A DNA stretch of 64,000 nt from assembly GCF_004135735.1 (NCBI RefSeq), contig NZ_CP012670.1, positions 620,001 to 684,000 of the forward strand. Reading direction: 5' to 3'. This stretch comes from Sorangium cellulosum (GTDB taxonomy: Bacteria > Myxococcota_A > Polyangia > Polyangiales > Polyangiaceae). The position numbers were made by a program, and so were the translations under genes. The notes under the pieces are model-generated. The model saw only the letters and a list, made by a program, of their open reading frames with translations. It was not told where the DNA came from and searched no databases. How positions within the stretch are numbered: position 1 is the first letter of the stretch; each line of letters opens with the position of its first letter. This document shows positions 43,661-52,566 of the stretch, piece by piece.

Positions 43661-44191
43661 ATGAAGCAATTGACTCATCTCGGGGCGTTGATGACCGTCC
43701 TGTGTCTCGCCGCCTGCGGCGGCGAAGGTGCAGATATCGCCCCGACGGACACCGCGATGAGCAGCAAGCAGCTCAAGGACCTGACGGCCGACGACGTCCA
43801 GTCCACCTGCGACGCGCTCAAGGCGAGGGTGAAGCTCTCCAAGGAAGATACCTGTGAGTACCTGGGTCTCATCGCGGCGCCCGCCCTCGGGAAGTCGTGC
43901 AGCACCCTGAAGGACGAGTGCCTCGCCGCTCCCGAGGAGTCGACCGAGGGCCAGGCCGCGGACGCGAGCTGCATGCCGCCGACCGACCAGCGCGCCGGCT
44001 GCACGGCCACGGTGGCGGAGTACGAGGTCTGCCTCATCGCCCAGACCGACGTGATCCGCGCGCTCACGTGCGACTCCACCTTGAGCGCGCTGGAGGCGGC
44101 GCCCCCGGCGTGCGAGGCGCTCGCGCGGAAGTGCCCGCAGCTCATCCCCGAGGGCGAGGACGAGGGCGGGCAGGGCACCGACAACCCCTGA
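43661..44191 (+). CDS. Cys-rich secreted lipoprotein, unknown
   Basis: 176 residues with a good upstream site (AAAGGGAGAG at 43647-43656). The signal sequence ends LCLAAC with lipidation Cys 19. The mature protein begins with an acidic stretch and has about eleven Cys in regular spacing (SCSTLKDEC, CMPPTDQRAGC, RALTCDS, ACEALARKC), suggesting disulfides in an extracytoplasmic helical domain. It is of the kind common in myxobacterial genomes; no function known. A second lipoprotein gene follows 227 bases later. Confidence 0.85.
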   Translation: MKQLTHLGALMTVLCLAACGGEGADIAPTDTAMSSKQLKDLTADDVQSTCDALKARVKLSKEDTCEYLGLIAAPALGKSCSTLKDECLAAPEESTEGQAADASCMPPTDQRAGCTATVAEYEVCLIAQTDVIRALTCDSTLSALEAAPPACEALARKCPQLIPEGEDEGGQGTDNP

Positions 44192-44418
44192 CCGCAGCGC
44201 GGCGAGGCCGCCCGGCGGGCGGCGGCTCGCTTGTCCCACCTCTGCCTCCCTGGCGGCCCCGTCACCCACCTATCTTCGGCCTCTCCGGGCCTTTCAGGGT
44301 CTCCTCGGCGTATGATGGCTCTCGAAGCCGGGGCGCGCGGGGAGGTTTCGGCCTCGGCGCCTCGGCTTTCGCGAGTCACGGCTCCCGCCGAGGGCTCGCT
44401 GGCACCGAGGAGGATTTC

Positions 44419-45564
44419 ATGAAGATCACCAATGTTTCCGGGGCGTTCGCCCTGCTGCTGCTCATCGCCGCCACGGGCGCCTGTGGCAAGGGCGAGGAGG
44501 CTGCGCCCGCGAACGCGACGGCCGAGGTGACCGCCAGCGCCGAGGCGGCGATCGGCGAGGGCGCCTACGTCGAGGAGCATGAGAGCGGCAAGGCCGCCTT
44601 CCACGTCGCCGCGGATGGGAGCGTGAAGGCGGCGGTCCTCGGGCCGGATGGCGAGCCGATCCGCGAGGACGTGACCGGCACCCTCCTCTGGAAGGACGCC
44701 TCGGGGGAGAAGACCGTGCCGCTGACGTTCGATTCGAAGGCGGGCTTCCTGGTCGCCGCCGGCCCGAAGCTCGAGGCCGACCTCACCCAGATCGGCTACA
44801 CGCTCAACGTCGCCGGCAAGCCGTGGAGCGGCACCCTCCACGTCCCCGCGGGCGGCACCGCCGAGCTGTTCGCCAACGCGAAGGCGTCGGCCGACCTGGC
44901 GCTCCCGGAGGGGAAGCTCGGGCCGCACGGCGGGCGCATCGAGATCGTCGGCGACGACCGGCTCGAGCTCCTGGTCGACGAGGTGACCGGGGAGGTGCGC
45001 GTCTACGTGCTCGACGCCGATCTGAAGCCCGTCGATCTCGGCGAGCGCAAGATCACGCTCGGCGTGGTGGCCGAGGCGCCGCAGGTGGTCGTGCTCGCGC
45101 CGGTCGCGGCGAGCGTGGCGGCCGGGGCGACCGCGGGGGCGTACCTGACCGGCAAGCTCGCGCTCGCCGCCGACCCGCTGAAGCTGACGATCGCGGTGCG
45201 GAACGCCGGCCGCTCGGCGGTGGCGCTGTGCGGCTACCGGGCGGGGGCGGCGTTCGCCGTCCACGCGCGCGCGCCGCGCGTGAAGGTGCGCGTGAAGACC
45301 GACTGGCACGCCCACGCGGTCGCCGACCTGAGGGCGAAGGCCGATCTCGACCCCAAGGTCCATGTCCACGCCGGCGCCGGCGCCGCCGCCAAGGCCCGCG
45401 CGAACGCGAAGGCGAAGGCCAACGTCCACGTCAAGGCGCCGAGCGTACGCGTGACGCCGCCGAGCGTGAACGTGCAGATCAAGGCGCCCAAGATCGAGAT
45501 CCCGAAGCCGAGCTTCAAGGCGTCGGCGTCGGCGGGCGCCAGCGCGAAGATGAAGCTGCACTGA
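44419..45564 (+). CDS. Lipoprotein with low-complexity basic tail, unknown
   Basis: 381 residues, with GAGGAGGA upstream of ATG 44419. Signal sequence ends LIAATGAC (Cys 22). The N-terminal half has beta-sandwich-like repeats (VKAAVLGPDGEPI, LGPHGGRIEIVGDDRLELLV); GPHGG is reminiscent of domains that bind metals such as copper or of efflux-linked proteins. The last 110 residues are low-complexity, alternating Val/His/Lys/Ala with almost no acidic residues (VKAPSVRVTPPSVNV, IKAPKIEIPKP). Such a tail might contact DNA, polysaccharide or the wall. Function unknown. Confidence 0.78.
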   Translation: MKITNVSGAFALLLLIAATGACGKGEEAAPANATAEVTASAEAAIGEGAYVEEHESGKAAFHVAADGSVKAAVLGPDGEPIREDVTGTLLWKDASGEKTVPLTFDSKAGFLVAAGPKLEADLTQIGYTLNVAGKPWSGTLHVPAGGTAELFANAKASADLALPEGKLGPHGGRIEIVGDDRLELLVDEVTGEVRVYVLDADLKPVDLGERKITLGVVAEAPQVVVLAPVAASVAAGATAGAYLTGKLALAADPLKLTIAVRNAGRSAVALCGYRAGAAFAVHARAPRVKVRVKTDWHAHAVADLRAKADLDPKVHVHAGAGAAAKARANAKAKANVHVKAPSVRVTPPSVNVQIKAPKIEIPKPSFKASASAGASAKMKLH

Positions 45565-45620
45565 CGCGCGCCGGGCCGCGCCGCGGCCCGCGCGGGAAGG
45601 AAGACCGACGGAGATTGATC

Positions 45621-46088
45621 ATGCAGTCACGCATCGAATACGCGCGCGTCGCCCCCGAGACGTACAGGGCGATGCTCGCGTTCAGCGCCTGTGCGAAGCG
45701 CTGCGGGCTGGAGGAGGCGCTGGTTCACATGGTGCTCCTCCGCGCCTCGCAGATCAACGGCTGCGCCTATTGCATCGACATGCACTGGAAGGACGCGCGG
45801 GCGGCCGGGGAAGGGGAGCAGCGGCTCTACGGGCTGAGCGCGTGGCGCGAGGCCCCGTATTACTCCGAGCGCGAGCGGGCCGCGCTGGCGTGGACCGAGG
45901 CGGTGACCCTCATCGCCGAGGACCAGGCGCCCGACAGCGTCTATGACGCCGTACGCGCGCACTTCTCGGAGAAGGAGCTCGCGGATCTCACCTGGCTCGT
46001 GGCGTCGATCAACGCATGGAACCGGATGGCGATCGCGCTCCGGAAGGTGCCCGGCGCGTACCAGCCGCCGGCGCGACCGAAGACGTGA
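45621..46088 (+). CDS. AhpD/carboxymuconolactone decarboxylase-like protein
   Basis: 155 residues with GGAG at 45610-45613. The AhpD-family motif is complete: Cys 48 and Cys 51 in NGCAYC with His 55 (NGCAYCIDMHWKDAR), preceded by the conserved Glu. It belongs to the peroxidase-associated disulfide reductase/CMD group, which often serves as a thiol peroxidase. Located 57 bases after the second lipoprotein gene, possibly cotranscribed. Confidence 0.93.
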   Translation: MQSRIEYARVAPETYRAMLAFSACAKRCGLEEALVHMVLLRASQINGCAYCIDMHWKDARAAGEGEQRLYGLSAWREAPYYSERERAALAWTEAVTLIAEDQAPDSVYDAVRAHFSEKELADLTWLVASINAWNRMAIALRKVPGAYQPPARPKT

Positions 46089-46125
46089 GCCGCCGGCGCG
46101 ACGCCGCGGGCCATGGCCCGCGGCG

Positions 46126-47634
46126 TCATGCCAGCGCGCGATAGTCGATCTTCCCTGTCGAGGTCCTCGGCAGCTCGTCCACCGCCACGACCCTCTCCGG
46201 GACCATGTAGGGAGGCAGGCGCTCCGCGAGGTACGCCCTGAGCGAGCGATCGTCCGCGTCGCCGGCGTCGCCGGAGAGCGCGACGAAGGCGCGGAGCGCC
46301 TTGCCGAGGCGCGCGTCCTCCACGGCGACCACGGCGGCCTGGCGCACGGCCGGGTGCGACGCGAGCGCCGCCTCGACCTCGCCCGGCTCGACGCGGTAGC
46401 CCCGGACCTTCACCATCCGGTCGATGCGCCCGCGGAAATAGAGGAGGCCGTCCGCCTTGCGCTCCACCCGGTCGCGCGTCCGGTACGGGCCGCCACCCAC
46501 CGTCGTCGGCCCCGAGACCACGAGCTCGCCCGTGCCGGGGCCGTCGATGACGCGGCCGTCCTCGCCCTCGGCGACCAGGGCGCAGGTGGCGTACGGGCAC
46601 GGGGCGCCGATCGGGATCTCGCTCACCCCGTCGAGCGCGGCGCGGTCGACGCGGTGGAACGTGCAGACGTTCGTCTCCGTGGGGCCGTACAGGTTGTAGA
46701 GCGCCGCGCCGGGCGCGCGCGCGGCGAGCGCCGCGAGCTCGCGCGGCGGGAAGACCTCGCCGGCGAAGAGGATGGCGCGCACCGGCGGGGAGAGCGCCGC
46801 GGCCGGGGCGCCCGCGCCCGCCGCGGGGAGCGCGGCGACGAGCTTCATGAACATCGACGGCACGCCGTAGATGACCGTCGGCGCGAGCGCGTGGACGGCG
46901 TCCCGGAGCGCGCGGCCCGAGGCGAGGTCGCGCCGCGCCATGGTCACGAGCGTCGCGCCGGCGCGGAAGGTCGCGAGGTGGTCGAACCAGGCGAGGTCGA
47001 AGAGCAGCTCGGCCACGCGGAGGACCCGGTCCGCCGGCGAGAGGCCGAGGAGATCGACGCAGAAGGCCGTGAACGCGTCGAGGCCGGCCCACGTGATGGG
47101 GACCGGCTTCGGCTCGCCCGTGCTGCCGGAGGTGTGCAGGATGCACGCGACCTCCGGGGGCCCGGGCTCGCCGCGCGCGCCGCCGGCGCCGTCCGCCGGG
47201 GCGGGCGGGGGCGCGGCCAGCACGCGCCCGTCGGCGTCGAGCGTGATCCGCGGCAGGGGCGCGCCGAGCTCGGCGTCGATGCCGTCCGCGAGGCGCGCGG
47301 CCGCGGCGTCGAGCAGGAGCGCCCGGCAGCCGCGGGCCCGCGCCATCCGGCCGAGCCGCGCGGGCGGCGCGGTCGCGTCGAGCGGGACCGCCACGGCGCC
47401 GGCCGTGAGCGCCGCGGCGAGCGCCACCGGCTCGTCGTGCGCGCGGCCCGACGAGAGCAGCGCGACCCGGTCGCCCGGCAGCGCGCCCGCCCCGGCGAGC
47501 GCGGCGCGCACGGCCGCCGCGCGCGCCGCGAGCTCGGCGTACGTCACTCGGGCGCCGGGCGAGAGGGACGCGAGCGCGACGGCGGCGCCGCGCGCGGCGA
47601 GGTCCTCGGCGCGGAGCCGGTAGGGGCCGACCAT
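46126..47634 (-). CDS. Stand-alone amino acid adenylation enzyme
   Basis: 502 residues, an AMP-forming ligase of the NRPS A-domain/DltA type: A3 motif LHTSGSTGEPKPV, A5 LYNLYGPTETNV, A7 YRTRDRVER, A8 FRGRIDRMVKVRGYRVEPGE and A10 TSTGKIDYRAL with the catalytic Lys. The A4 region reads LLFDLAWFDHLA; the first Asp is where NRPS A domains bind the substrate amino group, so an amino acid substrate is probable. It has no fused carrier domain; the carrier protein gene is ten bases upstream. Confidence 0.88.
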   Translation of the reverse strand: MVGPYRLRAEDLAARGAAVALASLSPGARVTYAELAARAAAVRAALAGAGALPGDRVALLSSGRAHDEPVALAAALTAGAVAVPLDATAPPARLGRMARARGCRALLLDAAAARLADGIDAELGAPLPRITLDADGRVLAAPPPAPADGAGGARGEPGPPEVACILHTSGSTGEPKPVPITWAGLDAFTAFCVDLLGLSPADRVLRVAELLFDLAWFDHLATFRAGATLVTMARRDLASGRALRDAVHALAPTVIYGVPSMFMKLVAALPAAGAGAPAAALSPPVRAILFAGEVFPPRELAALAARAPGAALYNLYGPTETNVCTFHRVDRAALDGVSEIPIGAPCPYATCALVAEGEDGRVIDGPGTGELVVSGPTTVGGGPYRTRDRVERKADGLLYFRGRIDRMVKVRGYRVEPGEVEAALASHPAVRQAAVVAVEDARLGKALRAFVALSGDAGDADDRSLRAYLAERLPPYMVPERVVAVDELPRTSTGKIDYRALA

Positions 47635-47644
47635 GGCGGCCTCG

Positions 47645-47908
47645 CTAGCCCTGCGCGGCCGCGGCGCGGCCGGCGACGAACCGCGCCATGCGGTCGACGG
47701 TCGACACCTCGTCGAGGACCACGTCCTCGTCCGGGATCTTCACCCCGAACCGCTGCTCGATGAACACGAGCACCCGCGTGAGCGACATGGAGTCGAACCC
47801 GGCGTCGAAGAGGTCCTCGTCCGGGGCGAGCGGCGCCTTCCGGAGCAGGATCTCGTTCACGATGTGGTCGTGCAGCTCGCGCCGCACCGTATCGAGGCTC
47901 AAGGTCAA
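47645..47908 (-). CDS. Acyl/peptidyl carrier protein
   Basis: 87 residues; the likely start is TTG 47908 with AGGAAAGGA upstream. The signature LFDAGFDSMSLTRVLVFIEQ has Ser 40 for phosphopantetheine attachment, and the helical pattern and length match a discrete ACP/PCP. The adenylation enzyme follows ten bases later, so it is the probable partner: activation of one amino acid and transfer onto this carrier. No condensing or reductase gene is nearby. Confidence 0.9.
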   Translation of the reverse strand: MTLSLDTVRRELHDHIVNEILLRKAPLAPDEDLFDAGFDSMSLTRVLVFIEQRFGVKIPDEDVVLDEVSTVDRMARFVAGRAAAAQG

Positions 47909-47968
47909 GTGGGCGATCCTTTCCTGTGGAGAGGGCTCGGGCCGCTCGCGGCGCCCGTGGGGCGGAGT

Positions 47969-49354
47969 CTAGCCGACCTGCGGCGTCGCCTTGCGGGCGA
48001 GATAGTCGATGAGGTCGATCTTGGAGACGACGCCGAGCACGGTCTCCTCGTCGACGACGAGCGCGATCTTGGCGTCGCTGAGCACGCCCTTCAGGAGCTC
48101 GACCTTCGTCGCCGGGGTCACGGTCGCGTAGTCGCTCTCGACGAGCCCGCCGATGCTCGAGTCGAGCGTGCCGCTCCCCTTCACGAGGTGCCGGAGCAGG
48201 TCGACCTCGTGGACCATCCCGCGCAGCTTGCCGCCCTCGGTGACGGGGAGCTGGCTGATGCCGTGCGACTTCATCATGTCGATGACCTCGCTGACCCGGG
48301 CGCTCGCGTCGGCCGTGACGACCGCCCCGCTGGGCTTGGCGACGAGCAGGTCGCGCACCGTCCCGAGGCCCTTGTCCTCCTCGAGGAAGCCGTTCTCGCG
48401 CATCCAGTCGTCGTTGAAGATCTTCGAGATGTACTTGGAGGCGCCGTCGGGCAGGAGGACGAGGATGTTCTCCCTCTTCCCGCTCTGGCGCGCGTACTTG
48501 ATCGCCCCGGCGACCGCCGCGCCCGCGGAGCCGCCCACGAACAGGCCCTCGAGCCGCACGAGGTCCCGCGTCATGAGGAAGCACTCCCTGTCGTCGACCC
48601 GGATGACGTCGTCGATGATCTTGAGGTTCATCGTGCTCGGGAAGAAGTCCTCGCCGATCCCCTCGACCTTGTAGGCAAAGGGCTTCGTGATCCGCTGGGT
48701 CTTCACGTAGTCGTAATAGAGGGAGCCCACCGGATCGACGCCGACCATCTTGATGCCCGGCTTCCGCTCCTTGAGGTACTTGCCCGTGCCGCTGAGGGTG
48801 CCGCCCGTCCCCATGCCGGCGACGAAGACGTCGAGCTCCTCCCCGCACTGCGCCCAGATCTCGGGCCCCGTGGAGGCCATGTGGGCGCCGGGGTTCGACG
48901 GGTTATGGTACTGGTTCGCGTAGAAGCAGTTCGGCGTCTCCTCGGCGATGCGCTTCGCGACCTGGTAATAGCTGCGCGGGTCGTCGGGCTCGACGGCGGT
49001 CGGACAGACGACGACGCGCGCGCCGTAAGCGCGCAGGGTCGCGATCTTCTCCTGCGACATCTTGTCTGGCATGACGAAGATGCACTTGTATCCCCGGACG
49101 GCGGAGACCATGGCGAGGGCGGCGCCGGTGTTGCCGCTGGTCGCCTCGACGATCGTCCCGCCCGGCCTGAGGCCGTTCGCCTCGGCGTCGCGGATCATGT
49201 TGAGCGCGACCCGATCCTTGTGGCTGCCGCCGGGGTTCAGGTATTCGCACTTGACGTAGATGTCGCTGTCGAGCCCTTCCGTGACCCGGTTCAGCTTGAC
49301 GATCGGCGTGTCGCCGACCGCCTTCGTGATATCGCCGAGCGCGCCTCGCATCAT
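47969..49354 (-). CDS. Cystathionine beta-synthase with CBS domains
   Basis: 461 residues. PLP lysine 46 in NPGGSHKDRVA, SGNTG (73-77) and GTGGTLSGTG for phosphate binding mark a fold-type II synthase; the segment GEDFFPSTMNL is typical of CBS rather than plain cysteine synthase. The C-terminal about 125 residues are a pair of CBS motifs (VSEVIDMMKSHGISQLPV and LKGVLSDAKIALVVD), a regulatory module that binds adenosyl ligands. It makes cystathionine from homocysteine and serine. It lies 60 bases upstream of the carrier/adenylation genes on the same strand. Confidence 0.93.
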   Translation of the reverse strand: MMRGALGDITKAVGDTPIVKLNRVTEGLDSDIYVKCEYLNPGGSHKDRVALNMIRDAEANGLRPGGTIVEATSGNTGAALAMVSAVRGYKCIFVMPDKMSQEKIATLRAYGARVVVCPTAVEPDDPRSYYQVAKRIAEETPNCFYANQYHNPSNPGAHMASTGPEIWAQCGEELDVFVAGMGTGGTLSGTGKYLKERKPGIKMVGVDPVGSLYYDYVKTQRITKPFAYKVEGIGEDFFPSTMNLKIIDDVIRVDDRECFLMTRDLVRLEGLFVGGSAGAAVAGAIKYARQSGKRENILVLLPDGASKYISKIFNDDWMRENGFLEEDKGLGTVRDLLVAKPSGAVVTADASARVSEVIDMMKSHGISQLPVTEGGKLRGMVHEVDLLRHLVKGSGTLDSSIGGLVESDYATVTPATKVELLKGVLSDAKIALVVDEETVLGVVSKIDLIDYLARKATPQVG

Positions 49355-49498
49355 GATGGGGACCTCTTAGCCGCGGCGTGCCGCAGGGACAAGGGGACCA
49401 AGCGGCCACGGCAGGCCGCGCCACGCCGCCTCGCCCCCGGAGTGCATTCATGCGCGCTCACGCGGCCGCACGATGGCGTATCCTCCACCGCGATATCC

Positions 49499-49759
49499 AT
49501 GATCTCCCGCCGTGCCCTCATCGCCGCAGCCGGCCTCGTGTCCGCGGGCGGGTGGTGGCCTCGTTCGGGGGGCTCACCTCCGGGGCTTGCGTTCCGGTGG
49601 GCCTCTTTTGTGGCCCGCCTACACTCCAGCCCCTCCGGTGAGCCCTCCGAACGAGGCCACCACCCGCGGGCGCGCTCGCCCCGCCTCTCTCTCCAGATCA
49701 AGAAGATCCGGTCCGCCGCGCGCAGGTGCGCTGGCAAGGAGATCGAGAGGGTGCTGTGA
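49499..49759 (+). pseudogene. Signal-peptide gene interrupted by a palindrome
   Basis: An ATG at 49499 begins MISRRALIAAAGLVSAG, which looks like an export signal (Arg-Arg followed by a hydrophobic core). The frame then runs directly into the 49548-49667 palindrome and ends 30 codons after it (IKKIRSAARRCAGKEIERVL). The body of an exported protein is missing. I read it as a gene truncated by insertion or growth of the palindrome; a short genuine gene cannot be excluded. Confidence 0.45.
49548..49667. repeat. 120-base palindrome, possible mobile miniature element or hairpin
   Basis: The arms 49548-49578 and 49637-49667 pair over 31 bases with one G-T pair (core GGGTGGTGGCCTCG on the left). 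The 58-base interior continues the symmetry: GGGGCT 49582-49587 with AGCCCC 49628-49633, and GGTGGGCC 49596-49603 with GGCCCGCC 49612-49619 around a TTTT centre. The whole element thus folds back on itself. It is compatible with a MITE/REP-like element or a strong bidirectional terminator between the divergent CBS and VOC genes. Confidence 0.85.
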
Positions 49760-49809
49760 TTTTGGCTACATCATTCGGCGGATCTGCCGACCAGAACCAA
49801 GGAGACCCC

Positions 49810-50244
49810 ATGAAACCCCTGATGACCCACATTGCGCTTCACGTGAGCAACCTCGACGCGAGCCTCGCCTTCTACCGCGAGTTCTGCGGGCTCAAGGTGG
49901 TTCACGAGCGCGTCGACGAGGGCGCGCGGGTCGTATGGCTCGCCGAGGACGGAAAGGAGCGGGCGTTCGTCCTCGTGTTCATCGAAGGAGGCCGGCGAGC
50001 GCCCCAGGCTCCGGATGACATGAGCCACCTCGGCTTCGCGCTCGAGAGCCGGGACGCCGTGGACGAGATCGCGAGTCGCGGACGGGCGCACCTCGTCTGG
50101 CCGCCGCGGGACCTGCCCTATCCGGTCGGTTACTTCTGTGCGCTCAGGGACCCCGACGGCAACATCATCGAGTTCTCCCACGGCCAGCCGCTCGGGCCCG
50201 GCGCCGAGGCGCGGGACACGGCGGTGTTCGGCGCCCGGGGGTGA
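49810..50244 (+). CDS. VOC superfamily (glyoxalase I-like) metalloenzyme
   Basis: 144 residues. AAGGAGA at 49798-49804 sets the ATG at 49810. The fold matches lactoylglutathione lyase: HIALHVSNLDASLAFYREF (metal-binding His 8 region), HLGFALESRDAVDEI with a second His, and the final metal Glu in DPDGNIIEFSHG. This would detoxify methylglyoxal or act on a related substrate. The family is broad, so substrate specificity is only likely. Confidence 0.88.
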   Translation: MKPLMTHIALHVSNLDASLAFYREFCGLKVVHERVDEGARVVWLAEDGKERAFVLVFIEGGRRAPQAPDDMSHLGFALESRDAVDEIASRGRAHLVWPPRDLPYPVGYFCALRDPDGNIIEFSHGQPLGPGAEARDTAVFGARG

Positions 50245-50815
50245 GCCCTGGCGGCCTCTCCGGTTCGGCCGTTCCTCTCAGCTCCCGAGCGCGCCCCCCC
50301 TCGGCGTCGATCGGCTCGTCGCCGAGCCGCTGATCGTGCCCGTCCTTGAGCTTGCCGCCCGGCGCCTCGGCGGCGACTTTCCCGCGGCGGCTCGCGCGGC
50401 GCATCATCGCATCCTCCGCACGATGTCCGAGCTCCGCCGCGCATTCCTGCGGTGCGCCAGCGTCCTCGACGAAGCGACCGCCGCGCCACGAGAACGGGCG
50501 CGGCCGCACCTTGCCCGCAGCGGGAATTGGGGCAGGCTACCTCGCTCGCCCTCCGCGTCCCAGCTCGCTTGAGGCAATACGCCACGAGGGCGCCGCGGGA
50601 GCCTCCTCACAAAAGGATCGCGCCCACCCCATCGCTCCGGGACAGGCGCGCGCCCTGGCCGGATTTCCGGGCCCGGATCGTGGTCTGGTCCTCTGTTTGC
50701 TGCGTCGTTGGCCTTCGGACGCTGCCGAAGAGCCTGGACTCTCTGGGATGGCGCGCACCTTGCTGAACAGCCTGCATGCAACGAGGAGCGCTTGGCTCCT
50801 CATGGGAGGTTCATC
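50245..50815. other. Intergenic stretch without a supported gene
   Basis: Several frames are open by composition. A plus-strand stretch reading DRLVAEPLIVPVLELAARRL has amphipathic character and may be a remnant, but has no plausible start. The end of the stretch carries the ribosome site (GGGAGG 50804-50809) of the next gene. Confidence 0.35.
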
Positions 50816-51073
50816 ATGTCGTTTGTTCTGTTTCTCCTGTTTGGCCTCGTCGTCGGCGCTCTGGCGCGCCTTATCGTTCCGGGGCGTGAGCCGGGCGGGT
50901 GGGTCGTCTCGATGATCATCGGTGTCGTGGGCTCCTTCGTCGGCGGGCTGCTCGGCCGCATGCTCTTCATGTATGAAGAGGGGGAGCCCGCGGGGTTCTT
51001 CATGTCGCTCATCGGCGCCATCCTGCTCGTGGCGGGCTATCACGCGATCGCCCGGCGCAGCTCCGCGGTATGA
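50816..51073 (+). CDS. GlsB/YeaQ/YmgE-family small membrane protein
   Basis: 85 residues with three transmembrane helices (VLFLLFGLVVGALARLIV; VVSMIIGVVGSFVGGLLGRM; FFMSLIGAILLVAGYHAIA). The pattern GLVVGALARLIVPGREPGGW and GxxGxFxGGxLG is diagnostic of the family, linked to general stress response in many bacteria. GGGAGG lies six bases before the ATG. No operon partner is evident. Confidence 0.93.
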   Translation: MSFVLFLLFGLVVGALARLIVPGREPGGWVVSMIIGVVGSFVGGLLGRMLFMYEEGEPAGFFMSLIGAILLVAGYHAIARRSSAV

Positions 51074-51351
51074 AGGGATCGAGCGGACCTTTCTCGAGGC
51101 ATGACGCCCGATCCCGTCGCAGGGCGCGACATGGCGGAGCCCTGGCTCCGCCGCCGCGCCCTGTGGCCGTCGTGACCGCCTCGGGCATCCGCGTCCGGGC
51201 GCGGCCTCGCCGGGCAGGCGGCCGCCCTCGGGCCCACGCGGCCCGGCGCAGCGTTTTGCTCTCCGGGGCAGGCCCACCAGCGAATTTCTTGACGCCGGAT
51301 GGGGCATTGGGCTTGCTAGCGGCTCCGCACTTGTTGCCCAAGGTTCCGGCC

Positions 51352-52566
51352 ATGTCGTTTTCCATCCTGCCGCCCCCGATCACGCCCCTCGTCGCGATCC
51401 TGCCGTCCGAGCCGCTGCTCCTGATGGGCGCCGGTCCGGTGCCCATTCCGCAGGCCGTGGCCCAGGCGAACGGGGTCATCATCAATCACCTCGGCCCCAC
51501 CATGGATCGCGTCATCCAGAACGTGAAGTACATGGCGGCCTATGCGTTCCAGACGCGCAGCGACAAGATCCTCGGCATCGCCGGGCCCGCGTCCGCGGCG
51601 ATGGAGATGGCCGTGGCGAACCTGTGCTGGCCCGGGCGCAAGGTCCTCTGCCTGAAGGTGGGGACGTTCAGCGGCCGCCTCGGCGAGATGGCGCTCGGCG
51701 TCGGCGCCGACGTGACGTTCCTCGAGGGGCCGCCCGGGCGGCCCGTGACGCTCGCCGAGGTGCGCGAGGCGCTGAAGAAGCAGCGCTACGACGTGGTCAC
51801 CATGGCGCACGGCGAGACGTCCTGCGGCGTCCGCATGGTGGAGCTCCCCGAGATCTGCAAGCTCGCGAAGGCGCACGGCGCGCTCACGATCGTCGACGCG
51901 GTGGTCACGCTCACGGCCATGCCGGTGCACATGGACGAGTGGGGCATCGACGTCGGCGTCGTCGGCGGGCAGAAGGCGCTGTCGTCGATCCCGGGCGTGT
52001 CGGCCTGCGCCTTCTCCCAGGACGCGTGGAAGGTCGTCGAGGTGCGCCCCGCGCCGCGCCCGCACTGGTGCTACGACGCGACCCGCGCGCAGCGCTTCTG
52101 GGGCTACCAGCAGTACCATTACACGGCGCCCGTGCCCGGCGTGCTCGCGCTGCACGAGGCGCTGCGCCTCGTCTGCGAGGAGACGCTCGAGCGGCGGTTC
52201 CGTCGCCACGAGATGAGCTCTCTGGCCATGCAGGCGGGCATCGAGGCGATGGGGCTCGAGCTGTTCGCGGCGAGGGACGTGCGCCTCAACAGCGTGCTCG
52301 CCATCAAGCTGCCGGACGGCGTCGATAGCGCCCGCGTGCGGGAGTACATGACCAAGGCCTTCCGCGTCGAGATCTCGGGCGCCTTCGGCCTCAACATCGT
52401 GCGCGTCGGCCAGATGGGCGAGCAGTGCCGCTCGCACAACCTGTTCAAGACGCTCTACGCGATGGGCATGAGCTTCCAGCGCGAGGGCGTGAAGCTGGAC
52501 GTCGCCAAGGGTATGGCCGCGCTCGAGCAGGGGCTCGCCGGCGATCGCGAGTACTTCGTGGACTGA
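51352..52566 (+). CDS. Class V aminotransferase, alanine-glyoxylate aminotransferase-like
   Basis: 404 residues from ATG 51352. PLP-lysine 208 in GVVGGQKALSSIPG, Asp 182 in TIVDAVVT and the N-terminal MGAGPVPIPQAV match the alanine/serine-glyoxylate aminotransferase group of class V PLP enzymes. It would move an amino group between alanine (or serine) and glyoxylate or pyruvate. An upstream extension to 51070 is open but has no coding-like start. The 3' end is partly duplicated just downstream. Confidence 0.92.
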   Translation: MSFSILPPPITPLVAILPSEPLLLMGAGPVPIPQAVAQANGVIINHLGPTMDRVIQNVKYMAAYAFQTRSDKILGIAGPASAAMEMAVANLCWPGRKVLCLKVGTFSGRLGEMALGVGADVTFLEGPPGRPVTLAEVREALKKQRYDVVTMAHGETSCGVRMVELPEICKLAKAHGALTIVDAVVTLTAMPVHMDEWGIDVGVVGGQKALSSIPGVSACAFSQDAWKVVEVRPAPRPHWCYDATRAQRFWGYQQYHYTAPVPGVLALHEALRLVCEETLERRFRRHEMSSLAMQAGIEAMGLELFAARDVRLNSVLAIKLPDGVDSARVREYMTKAFRVEISGAFGLNIVRVGQMGEQCRSHNLFKTLYAMGMSFQREGVKLDVAKGMAALEQGLAGDREYFVD

